Shown in pieces: positions 1 to 8,585 of a stretch of DNA of 64,000 bases. The position numbers and the translations under genes were made by a program. The DNA comes from Myxococcales bacterium (GTDB taxonomy: Bacteria; Myxococcota_A; Polyangia; Palsa-1104; JAEUJZ01). The stretch is taken from positions 62,001 to 126,000 of the forward strand of contig JAEUJZ010000110.1 of the NCBI GenBank assembly GCA_016794505.1, given 5' to 3'. The notes under the pieces were generated by a model. It had not been told where the DNA came from, did not search any database, and saw only the letters and a list, made by a program, of their open reading frames with translations. Position 1 is the stretch's first letter. The number at the start of each line of letters is the position of its first letter.

Positions 1-689
1 TGCGGCGTGCAGACGACGGCGCCGAGCTCCATCAGGGCTTGATTGAAGTCACCGACATCGTTTGCGGCTTCGGCGTTGGGCGATGTTGCTGGTGCAGCGC
101 CGCCTGCCGGCAAGAGCTCTTCAGCGAGGCGCCAATACAGCCGCTTTCCGTCGGCCCGATCGGGGCCAGAAGCGATGGCGAACAGGCGCGACAGTACGCG
201 CACGACATTGCCGTCCAAGATGGGGGCGCGCTGCCCAAATGCGATGCTCAAGATCGCTCCTGCCGTGTACGGACCGATGCCTGGCAGGGCTCGCACGTCA
301 TCGGCAGCGATGGGAAATCGGCCACCGTGCTGGCTATTTATCTGGCATGCAGCGGCGTGCAGGTTGCGGGCGCGGGCGTAGTAGCCAAGGCCGCTCCACA
401 GGGAAAGCACATCGGCCAAGGGAGCCTCAGCCAGCGCGCGTATCGTCGGAAAACGCGTCATGAAGCGAGCAAAGGGCTCGCGGACGGTATCGACGCGCGT
501 CTGCTGCAGCATGATCTCGGACACCCAGATGGCATATGGATCTCGACTGCGGCGCCAGGGCATGTCGCGATGGCTGCGTCGATACCAGGCCAGCAGAGCG
601 TCGGCGAGGGCGGTTCGATCGGACTCGCTCAGCCGAATATCGGGCAGGCTAGGCTGCGCAGCGCCCGCTGTCTTCTTGGTGCGCGGCAT
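1..689 (-). CDS. mutY: A/G-specific adenine glycosylase MutY (C-terminus cut by window edge)
   Basis: Base-excision repair glycosylase that removes adenine mispaired with 8-oxoguanine. Reading the minus strand from the ATG at 689 gives an open frame to the window edge (229 codons). The glycosylase core is clear: the SEIMLQQT segment carries the catalytic glutamate (about E58), the helix-hairpin-helix reads LPGIGPYTAGAI, and the catalytic aspartate lies in ILDGNVVRV (about D159). The iron-sulfur cluster cysteines and the MutT-like C-terminal domain would lie beyond base 1 and cannot be checked. The start codon lies 3 bases after the queF stop, so the two genes are probably co-transcribed, queF first. 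Confidence 0.95.
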   Translation of the reverse strand, partial: MPRTKKTAGAAQPSLPDIRLSESDRTALADALLAWYRRSHRDMPWRRSRDPYAIWVSEIMLQQTRVDTVREPFARFMTRFPTIRALAEAPLADVLSLWSGLGYYARARNLHAAACQINSQHGGRFPIAADDVRALPGIGPYTAGAILSIAFGQRAPILDGNVVRVLSRLFAIASGPDRADGKRLYWRLAEELLPAGGAAPATSPNAEAANDVGDFNQALMELGAVVCTP

Positions 690-692
690 GCG

Positions 693-1049
693 CTAGCGGT
701 CGGGATGCTCGACGACGACGACGGTGCCGATGCCGCCGCGGACTGCGAAGTCCCCCTCGACGCGCAGCTTGCGCGGCGCGATCGCGGCCAAGATGTCATC
801 GGCGATCTGGTTGGTGACCTTTTCGTGGAAGGCCCCTTCGTCGCGAAACGACCACAGATAAAGCTTGAGCGACTTCAGCTCAAGGCACAGCTGATGCGGG
901 ACATAGCTGATGCGAATCGTTGCAAAGTCCGGCTGCCCAGTTAGCGGGCACAGGCACGTGAACTCTGGGCAGTCAAAGCGGATCTCGTAGTCGCGATCCG
1001 GCTTGGGGTTGCTAAAGGCTTGCAGCTGCTTTGAAGGCTTGGTCGACAT
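693..1049 (-). CDS. queF: NADPH-dependent 7-cyano-7-deazaguanine (preQ0) reductase, short QueF type
   Basis: Reduces preQ0 to preQ1 in queuosine tRNA modification; a cytoplasmic enzyme of the tunneling-fold family. The 118-residue protein is a unimodular, Bacillus-type QueF. It has PEFTCLCPLTGQPDF with the thioimide-forming cysteine (C34), followed by the QueF signature around ELKSLKLYLWSFRDEGAFHE and the C-terminal RGGI segment. Length fits the short subfamily. It sits directly upstream of mutY with only a few bases between them. No other queuosine gene is visible in the window. Confidence 0.96.
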   Translation of the reverse strand: MSTKPSKQLQAFSNPKPDRDYEIRFDCPEFTCLCPLTGQPDFATIRISYVPHQLCLELKSLKLYLWSFRDEGAFHEKVTNQIADDILAAIAPRKLRVEGDFAVRGGIGTVVVVEHPDR

Positions 1050-1160
1050 CGGTTCGCTTGATCGGCTTGCTTGGAAAGAGGTTGTAGAAAAGCGCGGGCC
1101 TGCCGCGTGTGGTGGTTCGGACCGGCTGACAAGGTGCGCCGTCGTCGAGCCCGGCGGCGC

Positions 1161-1706
1161 TTATGGGGAGTGCGCCGGGCGCAGAAGGCGCATGCTGCTC
1201 AAGAACGCCGGCAGGTCGGCCCAGTCAAATGCCAGGCTGCCGCGGCCGATGTGATCCCCTTGTTCGTCGTAGAGCTCGCCCGGCAGCGTCGACATCGTGT
1301 GGCGAAAATCGAGCAAGCGGACATCTTTCTGTCCCGCGAATGCCAGGCGATGCTCGCCGATGACACAGCTGAACTCGTACCGGATGACGCGGCGGTGTGG
1401 CCAGATCCACAGGCTGCCGCGCAGCGGTGCGTCTTCGGTGATGCCCTCGATCGAGGCGGTCCCGACGAGCTCGCTGCGCCCTTCGCGCAGGTAGGCGCCC
1501 AGCGAGTCGGCGTGGACCTGAAGCTGCACTTGCATGCGGCGCTCACCCGTCGGCAGCCCCGAGGCTTCAAGGGTCACGCGGCCCGTCATCGTCTCGTCAA
1601 AGGCAAAGCCGGGCCAGCGTTCAGCGGCCTGCAGCGACTGAGCCTGCAGGCGCACACCGGCCGCGACCACATCTTGCAAGCGAGCAATCCACTCTGCGGC
1701 ACCCAT
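1161..1706 (-). CDS. Unknown protein resembling the accessory domain of GMC-type oxidoreductases
   Basis: A 181-residue protein starting at ATG 1706. The open frame runs further upstream into gmd, but that extension is antisense-like low-complexity sequence and is left out. The body alternates beta-strand-like stretches: MTGRVTLEASGL, a run of short strands, then STLPGELYDEQGDHIGRGSLAFDWADLPAFL. This layout (a short FxExMxG-like opening, strand-rich middle, and a late 'G-x-G ... D-L-x-x-F-L' segment) resembles the beta-rich domain attached to some bacterial GMC/cholesterol-oxidase-like enzymes. That similarity is from memory of the family and is tentative. No signal peptide, membrane segment or catalytic motif is visible. 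It lies downstream of gmd on the same strand. Confidence 0.6.
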   Translation of the reverse strand: MGAAEWIARLQDVVAAGVRLQAQSLQAAERWPGFAFDETMTGRVTLEASGLPTGERRMQVQLQVHADSLGAYLREGRSELVGTASIEGITEDAPLRGSLWIWPHRRVIRYEFSCVIGEHRLAFAGQKDVRLLDFRHTMSTLPGELYDEQGDHIGRGSLAFDWADLPAFLSSMRLLRPAHSP

Positions 1707-1810
1707 GCTCTGTATCCGTTCCTTGCGTTGATTCCTGTCGGCGAACCGACGACAAACAGGGCAGGGGGCAGCGCCCACTGCGTTGACTGCCATAGCACAC
1801 TTTGTTCCAG

Positions 1811-2809
1811 TCAGGGCTGTCGCGCGTCGCACTTTGCCAGATCGGCGTCGATCATCCTGCGCACAAGCTCGCGGAAACGCACCGTGGGCGTCCAGCCAAG
1901 CTCGGCCTGGGCCAAGCGGGCATCCCCACGAAGCTCGTCCACCTCGGTCGGGCGGAAATAGCGCGGGTCGATCTCGACGTGCTGTCGCCAGTCCAGTCCA
2001 AGATAGCCGAACGCCTCGTCGAGAAGCTCGCGCACGCTGTGGCTTTCGCCGGTCGCGATGACATAGTCGCGTGGCTCGGCCGCCTGCAGCATGCGCCACA
2101 TCGCGTCGACGTAGTCGCCGGCAAAGCCCCAGTCGCGTCGAGCATCCAGGTTCCCCATGTACAGCGTGTCCTGCTGCCCACACTTGATGCGAGCGGCGGC
2201 GCGCGTCACTTTGCGCGTCACGAAGGTCTCGCCGCGTCGCGGGCTCTCGTGGTTGAACAGGATGCCGCTGCAGGCAAACAGTCCGTGTGCTTCCCGATAG
2301 TTCACAGTCAGAAAATGCGCATATAGCTTGGCGGCGGCATACGGCGATCGCGGAGCAAAGGGGGTTGCCTCATGCTGCGGCGGGGGCGAGGCCCCGAACA
2401 TCTCAGACGACGACGCCTGATAGAAGCGTGGGCGCTGTCGCAGATCGCGGATGGCTTCCAAGAGGCGTGCCGTGCCCAGCGCAATGACATCGCCCGAGTG
2501 AACCGGCATATCGAACGAGACGCGCACGTGGGACTGCGCGGCCAGGTTGTACACCTCGTCCGGCTGCACCGCGGCGAGGATGCGCAGCAACGAAGAGCTG
2601 TCGAGTACATCGCCGTGGTGCAGGTGCAGGCGTGCCGCGGGGTCGTGTGGGTCGCGGTACAGATGCTCGATGCGCCCGGTGTTGAACGAGGACGAGCGAC
2701 GGAGAACGCCATGCACCTCGTAACCTTTTTGCAGCAATAGCTCGGCGAGGTACGAGCCGTCTTGCCCCGTGATCCCGGTGATCAGCGCTCGCTTGGGCCG
2801 TGCATTCAT
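1811..2809 (-). CDS. gmd: GDP-mannose 4,6-dehydratase
   Basis: Converts GDP-D-mannose to GDP-4-keto-6-deoxy-D-mannose, the entry step to GDP-fucose, GDP-rhamnose and related deoxysugars. The 332-residue protein is an extended short-chain dehydrogenase: the NADP-binding loop is TGITGQDGSYL near the N-terminus, followed by the GMD-typical RRSSSFNTGRIEHLY. The active site has SSSEMFG (about residues 133-139) and the YxxxK pair Y157/K161. The segment NHESPRRGETFVTRKVTRAAA is characteristic of GMD. The C-terminal PTEVDELRGD segment is also typical. No partner epimerase/reductase (fcl, rmd) is in the window, so the end sugar cannot be named. Confidence 0.97.
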   Translation of the reverse strand: MNARPKRALITGITGQDGSYLAELLLQKGYEVHGVLRRSSSFNTGRIEHLYRDPHDPAARLHLHHGDVLDSSSLLRILAAVQPDEVYNLAAQSHVRVSFDMPVHSGDVIALGTARLLEAIRDLRQRPRFYQASSSEMFGASPPPQHEATPFAPRSPYAAAKLYAHFLTVNYREAHGLFACSGILFNHESPRRGETFVTRKVTRAAARIKCGQQDTLYMGNLDARRDWGFAGDYVDAMWRMLQAAEPRDYVIATGESHSVRELLDEAFGYLGLDWRQHVEIDPRYFRPTEVDELRGDARLAQAELGWTPTVRFRELVRRMIDADLAKCDARQP

Positions 2810-3047
2810 CGCGGCAATCTACCGCACTCAAGTGGCCTCGTCTGCGTCCTGTGCGGTCCGCATGCAGGCGAGCGCGGAGCCTCGGCCTCTCTGCGGGCCT
2901 TGGCATGGACGTGTGCCGAATACAGGCCCTTGTGAACCTACATCGCCAGAGTCCTTCACCGTCGGACTGCACGGCTGCATCCGCATGTCGCGGGGGCCCA
3001 CACCAGGACCAGGCAACCCAAGCCCCGACTGCAAAGACAAATAAGAT

Positions 3048-5903
3048 ATGCCGATTCATCAGCCGACTCTCGCCCGCTCGCCGTTTGAGCCTGCTTCGCC
3101 CCATACTTCGGCCAGTTCTCCGTCGACCCGCGAGCCGGATCCGTCGATCCCGCAGCCCGCGCGAGCGCCTCTGCCTGCAGCGGCCACGACTCCGGTTGCT
3201 CCGGCCAAGGCGGCCGCTCCCGGCGACGCATCCAAGGTCATGGGCGCACTCGGCTTGGGAGAGCTTGCCGACGCCAAGGCCGCCCCGAAGCAGGATCCGT
3301 GGACATCGGTGCTGCTGGGCGAGGAGCGACTGAAGTCGGGCAGCAACGGCGAGGCCGTCCAGGTCATGCAAGAACAGCTTCGGGCCGCCGGCTTTCCCGT
3401 GCCGGCACACGGCGTCTATGACGAAGCGACAACCAAAGCGGTCAAGCAGTTTCAAGCCACCTATCACATCCAGCAGACGGGCGAGATGGGGGCGCAGACC
3501 AGCAATGGCTTGGCCGAGGTGGTGGCCTGGCGCAGCGTGCAGACCGGCAAGAACATCCTGCGGCCCGGCGACGAGGGACCGGCGGTCACCATGCTGCAGC
3601 GGCAACTTCAGCGGGCTGGCATGGACGTTGAGCTGTCCGGCGTCTACGACGAAAAAACGCAGGCTCGGGTCAACGATGTGCAGAAGCAAAACGGCTGGGC
3701 CGCAGACGGCGCAGTGGGTCCGCTGACCAGCGGTGCCATCAAGGCCATGGGCGATCCCGTTGACAGCGGGCCCGACGGAAAAAACCATATGCCCCGCGAT
3801 GCCGAGGCCCGCGATGTCTACCAAGACAACCAGGCGCGGCTCAGCAAGATGCAGGTGGACTTGTCGCGCTCGCAAGAGGGCGAGATGGCGGCGTTCCTAG
3901 GCAACTGGGACAAGAACCACAGTCGCTACGAGGCGATCGAAAAGAAGGCCGGTCTGCCTGCTGAGCTCATCGCGGCGCTGCACTTCCGCGAGGCGAGCGC
4001 CAACTTTGGCACCTATCTACACCAGGGCGATCCGCTGGGACGACCGGCGGTTCACTGGCCCACCAACATCCCCGTGTTTCACAAATGGGAAGAGGCCGCT
4101 GTGCATGCCCTGGGCACGCAGCGCGGTGTCCAGGATTTGTTCAATATCGACGCCAACACGACCGATATGGCCGCGCTTTCGAGCTATGCCGAGTACTACA
4201 ACGGCCTGGGCTACTACAACAAAGGCCAGCCGAGTCCGTATGTCTTTGCCGGCTCGGATCAGTATCGCAGCGGCAAGTACGTCGGCGATGGGCGCTATGA
4301 CCCCAATCACGTCGATCAGCAGCTTGGGGTGGCCACGATGTTGAGGGCGCTGCGCGAGCATCAAGCCAAAGACCAGCCAGGTGGTACACCGACGACGACG
4401 GTGGCGCGTAGCGAGGTGCCGCTGACCATGGCGCCGCGTCCTTGGCTCGACGAGATCAAGGCAGCATCGAGTGCCCAAAGCGGCCCCAGCGAGCCACTGC
4501 CGGTGCCCAGCACCGGGGGCAGTGACAGCTCGACCCAGGTCGGCAGTCCAACGCAAGGCGGGGGCCAAAGCGAGGGGCCATCCAAGACTCCTTCACCGAC
4601 GGTGGATGAGAAGCCTGCGCCAACAAACACCACGTCGCCACCGGGTCAGGCCGGCGACTGGCGCAGCGTTCTTACCGGCAGCGGTCGCCTGAAGGCCGGG
4701 GATGCAGGCCCGGCGGTTGCCAGCCTGCAACTTCAGCTCGGCGCTGCGGGTTTTCCCGTGCCGGCAACCGGACAGTTCGACGAGGCCACGGCCGCCGCGA
4801 TCGTGAAGTTCCAGTCGACGTATCGCATCCAGACGACGGGCGAGGTCGGTGCCCAGACCGGAAATGGCCTGGAAGAGGTCGCCGGTTTCCAGGCCGTGCA
4901 GAGCGGCAAGGCCGTGCTGCGTCCCGGCGATGTCAGCCCGGCGGTCTCGCTGATGCAGCGGCAGCTTGCGCGGGCGGGCCACAAGGTGCAGGTCACTGGC
5001 GTCTATGACGAAGCCACCGAGTCGGCGATCAAAGATCTGCAGGACGAAAAGGGCTGGGTTCCCGACGGAGCCGTCGGCAAGCTGACGACTTCGGCGCTGA
5101 TCGCGGATGTCAACGCCGTGCGCGCTGAAGAACAGAAGCGCGGCGAGGACGGCGGTGGCATCGCGCTGACTCCGGGCCCGCGTCCTTGGCTGGACCCCGA
5201 CATCATAAAGAAGCTCGCCGAAAGCCCGCGCGAGGCACCCAAAGACGAAGAAGATAAGTATGAATACTATAAAGAGGCCATCGAGGCGCGTGGGCACCCG
5301 TTCGACACGCGACCTGGTCAGCGCAACATCCTGGGCGTGCGTGGCTGGCAGAATGGCAAGCCGACCGACAACCAAAAGGATCGCTGGAACGACACCATCG
5401 CTGTGCTGTGGGTCGATGCGCAGGGCAAGGAACACGTGCGCGAGTACAAGTCCACCGTCGATCCCGGCTCGTTCGATCGCTATTACAACCCGGCGGGCGA
5501 CGCCAACCTGATGGACGGCCAGTACCCGTACGTCCTGGGCGAACACAAAGGCCACCGCGCGCTGAACCAGGGTCAGGCTGTGCCGGTGTGGCGCGACGCC
5601 AACAAGGATGGCATCCGCAGTCGCCGCGAGTTCGAGGAAAAAGGCTGGTTCGGCATCAACGTCCACGCGGGCGGTACGGGAGACCGCGTCGGCAACTGGT
5701 CCGCGGGCTGCCAGGTCATTTGGGGCGGCTGGGAAGGCAAGCAGTGGACCGACTTCATGCGCCAGATGGACGCCGATCCCGATGGTCGATATCGCTACAC
5801 GCTGATCGATTCGAGCCGTATGCCGAAGCGCTCAGCCGTTGACGAGGACGGCATCAAGACCAGTCTGCCGCCCCAGGTCACGCCCGCCGACCGCCATGCC
5901 TGA
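3048..5903 (+). CDS. Multi-domain peptidoglycan-binding protein with lysozyme-like and L,D-transpeptidase-like domains
   Basis: A 951-residue protein with a repeated layout. After a Pro/Ala/Ser-rich N-terminus come two PG_binding_1-type modules (about residues 98-230), then a lysozyme-like domain (about 265-445) containing ALHFREASANFGTYLHQGDPLG, whose glutamate matches the catalytic position of phage-type muramidase-like proteins. A proline/threonine/serine linker follows, then a second near-copy of the PG-binding pair (about 550-690). The C-terminal domain (about 750-930) has H873 and SAGC with C888, an H-x(14)-C arrangement reminiscent of YkuD-type L,D-transpeptidases. No signal peptide is visible at the N-terminus, so export would need a non-Sec route, or the protein could be a lysin released by lysis. 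Enzyme activity is inferred from motifs only. Confidence 0.85.
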   Translation: MPIHQPTLARSPFEPASPHTSASSPSTREPDPSIPQPARAPLPAAATTPVAPAKAAAPGDASKVMGALGLGELADAKAAPKQDPWTSVLLGEERLKSGSNGEAVQVMQEQLRAAGFPVPAHGVYDEATTKAVKQFQATYHIQQTGEMGAQTSNGLAEVVAWRSVQTGKNILRPGDEGPAVTMLQRQLQRAGMDVELSGVYDEKTQARVNDVQKQNGWAADGAVGPLTSGAIKAMGDPVDSGPDGKNHMPRDAEARDVYQDNQARLSKMQVDLSRSQEGEMAAFLGNWDKNHSRYEAIEKKAGLPAELIAALHFREASANFGTYLHQGDPLGRPAVHWPTNIPVFHKWEEAAVHALGTQRGVQDLFNIDANTTDMAALSSYAEYYNGLGYYNKGQPSPYVFAGSDQYRSGKYVGDGRYDPNHVDQQLGVATMLRALREHQAKDQPGGTPTTTVARSEVPLTMAPRPWLDEIKAASSAQSGPSEPLPVPSTGGSDSSTQVGSPTQGGGQSEGPSKTPSPTVDEKPAPTNTTSPPGQAGDWRSVLTGSGRLKAGDAGPAVASLQLQLGAAGFPVPATGQFDEATAAAIVKFQSTYRIQTTGEVGAQTGNGLEEVAGFQAVQSGKAVLRPGDVSPAVSLMQRQLARAGHKVQVTGVYDEATESAIKDLQDEKGWVPDGAVGKLTTSALIADVNAVRAEEQKRGEDGGGIALTPGPRPWLDPDIIKKLAESPREAPKDEEDKYEYYKEAIEARGHPFDTRPGQRNILGVRGWQNGKPTDNQKDRWNDTIAVLWVDAQGKEHVREYKSTVDPGSFDRYYNPAGDANLMDGQYPYVLGEHKGHRALNQGQAVPVWRDANKDGIRSRREFEEKGWFGINVHAGGTGDRVGNWSAGCQVIWGGWEGKQWTDFMRQMDADPDGRYRYTLIDSSRMPKRSAVDEDGIKTSLPPQVTPADRHA

Positions 5904-6131
5904 CACGGGCCAGGCCTTCGCTGTTTCCGACGCTGACTGGCGCGTGAAGTGCAAAGGGAGCGCCTAACGCCGTTGACCACACGGCAGCACCGGGCGCCGA
6001 TTTTTTCGTCGCGGATGACGAACTGAATCCGCCGATCCTGCATCGGCAAGACCGCGCCAAAGACCGGGAGCGGTGGCGACTGTACAGAGTGGCTCTGGAT
6101 CCTCGACAATAGGGCGCACAGGGGGATCGGG

Positions 6132-6701
6132 ATGAGCACGGCTTTGCGGATCCGAGATGCGTTCTGTTCGTACTGTGGCACGGCGTTTCCGGCGCCGCTC
6201 GTGTACCCGCGGACCTGTCCCAGTCCTGGCTGTGGCATGCAGATCTGGGCGAATCCGATCCCCGTCGCGGTGGTTTTGCAGCCGATTCGCCAGGGTGACC
6301 GGCTAGGCCTGCTGGTGGTCCGTCGCGCGATTGAGCCTCGACGTGGGCTGCTGGCGCTGGTCGGGGGCTTTGTCGAGGAACACGAGACCTGGCAAGCTGC
6401 CGCTGCGCGTGAGGTCTGGGAAGAGACCGGCCTGCGCATCAATGCCGCCGGGCTGACGCCCAGTTGGTACAGCAGCACCGAGCCCAGGCCCAATCGCGTG
6501 CTGTTGTTCGCGACGGCAGCGCCGCTGTCCGCGAGCGATCTTCCGCAGTTTCCGGCAAACCCCGAGGCCAGCGAGCGAGGCCTGGTGTTCGGCCCCGAGG
6601 GCCTGGCCCATGTCTTTGCTTTTCCGCTGCATGCCCGCGCCGCCGAGCGCTTCTTTTCAGACCATGGCATCGTCGGTGGCCACGACTTTGTGGCGCGATA
6701 G
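6132..6701 (+). CDS. Nudix hydrolase with N-terminal zinc ribbon
   Basis: A 189-residue Nudix-family pyrophosphohydrolase. The N-terminus contains FCSYCG and a second cysteine pair (TCPSPGCG), forming a probable zinc ribbon as in NudC/NADH-pyrophosphatase-like members. The Nudix box is complete: G79, E85 and REVWEETGL (R93-L101), matching GX5EX7REUXEEXGU. Substrate is not determined by the sequence; proteins of this shape are often grouped with NADH pyrophosphatases, but the NudC-specific signature downstream of the box is not evident. It is followed within about 20 bases by the DUF1684 lipoprotein gene, so the two may be co-transcribed. Confidence 0.92.
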   Translation: MSTALRIRDAFCSYCGTAFPAPLVYPRTCPSPGCGMQIWANPIPVAVVLQPIRQGDRLGLLVVRRAIEPRRGLLALVGGFVEEHETWQAAAAREVWEETGLRINAAGLTPSWYSSTEPRPNRVLLFATAAPLSASDLPQFPANPEASERGLVFGPEGLAHVFAFPLHARAAERFFSDHGIVGGHDFVAR

Positions 6702-6718
6702 ACAGCGGGGATAGGCCC

Positions 6719-7726
6719 ATGCTCGTGCAGCCCCGACGCAGCCCCACCCGGATGTCTGGGCGCCCCGCGCAGATCGTGGTGCGGGTCAGCCTGGTAGCCC
6801 TTTTGGCGGGATCGTGCCAGGGGCGTCAGGCCTGTCCTCCATCGCAGAGTCGAACAGAAATGACGAAAGCCCCGCTCTTGGATGCTGGCCGTGTGTTGGG
6901 CCCGATCGACGTGCAGAGACAGCGCGCGGCGTTTCGGGAAGAACAGGACGCGCTCTTGCGCAGCGAGCTAAGCCCACTCGCTCGCGTCGACTATGTCCAC
7001 CTGACTGCGGGCGAGCACCGCCTGAGTACGGCGGTCGGGGCGGCGCTGCGCGTGCCGGCCGATGCGCTTTCCGGGCCACTCGGGCAGGTGTCGTTTGTGG
7101 CTGCGCCGCCGTCGGCGGTGCGGCTGGTTGCAGATCCGCCGGTCAAGCTCGACGGAGTGCTTCAGTCGCAAGCGGTGCTGCGCAAAGGCCAGGTGATCTC
7201 GCTGGGCCTGCTGCGCCTGTTGTGTACCGGCACCGATGCGGATCCAGCGCTGGCGGTCTATGACCTGGGCAGCCCGGCGCGGCGGGAGTATCGCGGGCTG
7301 CGCTATTACCCCGACGACGATCGCTTCCGCGTCGCGGCTCGACTGCAGCGCTACGCGCAGCCGAAGGCGGTCCACCTGCCGGCATCGCGAGGGGACGATA
7401 AGGATCTGCAGGCCGTTGGCACCCTGCAGTTTCGCTTGCCACCTAGCCAAGACGAGAGCATGGAAGCGTACCTGGAGCAGCCGGGCAGCACGCGCCTGTT
7501 TCTGATCTTTCGCGACGGCACCAGCGGCAAGAAAGACGGCAGCTATGGCGCGGGCCGCTTTCTGTACGCGCAGCTCGGCAGCGACGACACGGTGTGGCTG
7601 GACTTCAACCAGGCGTGGAACCCGCTGTGTGCATACTCGGCCTATTTTCACTGCCCCTTGCCACCCCGCAGCAACTGGCTAAAAAGCCAAATTCCCGTCG
7701 GGGAAAAGGTCTATAGCGAGCACTAG
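6719..7726 (+). CDS. DUF1684-family predicted lipoprotein
   Basis: A 335-residue protein starting at ATG 6719; the open frame extends upstream inside the Nudix gene but that part is spurious. The N-terminus has arginines, a hydrophobic stretch and a lipobox-like LLAGSC, predicting a lipid-anchored, exported protein. The rest matches the DUF1684 pattern: an opening FREEQDALL helix, a middle YRGLRYYPDDDRFRVAARL segment, then LFLIFRDGTSGKKDGSYGAGRF, DFNQAWNPLCAYS and the ending CPLPPRSNWL with IPVGEK. The biochemical function of DUF1684 is unknown to me. A long insertion relative to short family members lies around residues 75-180. Confidence 0.85.
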   Translation: MLVQPRRSPTRMSGRPAQIVVRVSLVALLAGSCQGRQACPPSQSRTEMTKAPLLDAGRVLGPIDVQRQRAAFREEQDALLRSELSPLARVDYVHLTAGEHRLSTAVGAALRVPADALSGPLGQVSFVAAPPSAVRLVADPPVKLDGVLQSQAVLRKGQVISLGLLRLLCTGTDADPALAVYDLGSPARREYRGLRYYPDDDRFRVAARLQRYAQPKAVHLPASRGDDKDLQAVGTLQFRLPPSQDESMEAYLEQPGSTRLFLIFRDGTSGKKDGSYGAGRFLYAQLGSDDTVWLDFNQAWNPLCAYSAYFHCPLPPRSNWLKSQIPVGEKVYSEH

Positions 7727-7796
7727 CAGTCCGGCGAAATCGGCTGCAGAAGTGGCGGCGGAAAAAGCAGGGGAAGCGCGGCGAAGGGCGAGGTGG

Positions 7797-8552
7797 CTAC
7801 GAGCCGATGACGATGCGGAAGAGCTGCTGGCCGAGGAGCAGGCAAGAGCCATTGGCCACCAAGCGCTCTCCATGCAGGCGCAGATAGGTGCCATTTGAGC
7901 TCGCGAGATCCTGCAAGAAAAACTGCCCGTGGCGATGCGAGATGCGAGCGTGCGTGCCCGAGACGTAGCCGTCTTCGGGGAACATGATGTCGCCGCGCTC
8001 GCGGCCCAAGACCACCGAGTCACCGATAAGCGGGAAGCAGCTGCCGTCGCGATTTTTCCCGATGATGAGGGCCAGGCGCCCCCAGAAACCGGGATTGGGC
8101 GAGCCCATCATCTCGGTTCCGTCGTCGAGCAGGCGTGGCTGGCGGATGACATCGAAGCGGACCAGCTCTTGACCGATGCGGAAGAAGCAGCCGTCGTGAA
8201 GCTGTTCCTCTTCCGTGATGCGCAGAAACACGCCGTTTAGGCTGCCGGCATCGCGCACGACGCAGCGCCCATCGGGACGCCCGGCGCCCATTTCGATGCG
8301 GACGTGGACGGGCGACAGATAGCTATCGGCGTCGAACAGCGGGCCAGTGCCGCGGCCGAGCAGGTTGACGCCTTCGCTCAACGGGTGCGCGCCACCGTCG
8401 CTGCCGTCAGGGCGAACGAGCACCAAGCGGCCTCTTTGTGGGGCACGGACTTCTTTGGGACGCTGCGCCTGTTCCAGCGGCAGCGGCGAACCGCAGTCCT
8501 GGCAGAAGCGGAAGTTGGGCTGGTTGTCTTTGCCACAGGTCCTACAGATCAC
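7797..8552 (-). CDS. Zinc-ribbon protein with two FHA domains
   Basis: A 251-residue cytoplasmic protein. A zinc ribbon opens it (C3, C6, C17, C20). Two forkhead-associated domains follow, which bind phosphothreonine peptides: the first (about residues 40-140) has LGRGTG ... LSPVHVRIE ... SLNGVFLRI; the second (about 160-250) has LGRERGDIMFPEDGYVSGTHARISH ... SSNGTYLRL. The GR, S-x-x-H and N-G residues that bind phosphopeptide are present in both, although the first is less canonical. It lies just downstream of a longer paralogue with the same plan. Likely partners are proteins phosphorylated by the Ser/Thr kinases that are common here; that is inference. Confidence 0.9.
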   Translation of the reverse strand: MICRTCGKDNQPNFRFCQDCGSPLPLEQAQRPKEVRAPQRGRLVLVRPDGSDGGAHPLSEGVNLLGRGTGPLFDADSYLSPVHVRIEMGAGRPDGRCVVRDAGSLNGVFLRITEEEQLHDGCFFRIGQELVRFDVIRQPRLLDDGTEMMGSPNPGFWGRLALIIGKNRDGSCFPLIGDSVVLGRERGDIMFPEDGYVSGTHARISHRHGQFFLQDLASSNGTYLRLHGERLVANGSCLLLGQQLFRIVIGS

Positions 8553-8585
8553 GGTAAGTCCCCCTCTGCCAGCCGTCGGCTACCG

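Noticed and set aside
1707..2183. N-terminal extension of the frame ending at 1161
   Set aside because: It overlaps gmd in another frame and has no conserved sequence; the start at 1706 is more sensible.
2403..3875. A 490-codon minus-strand frame
   Set aside because: It runs across gmd and the peptidoglycan hydrolase gene in the wrong frame or strand and matches no family.
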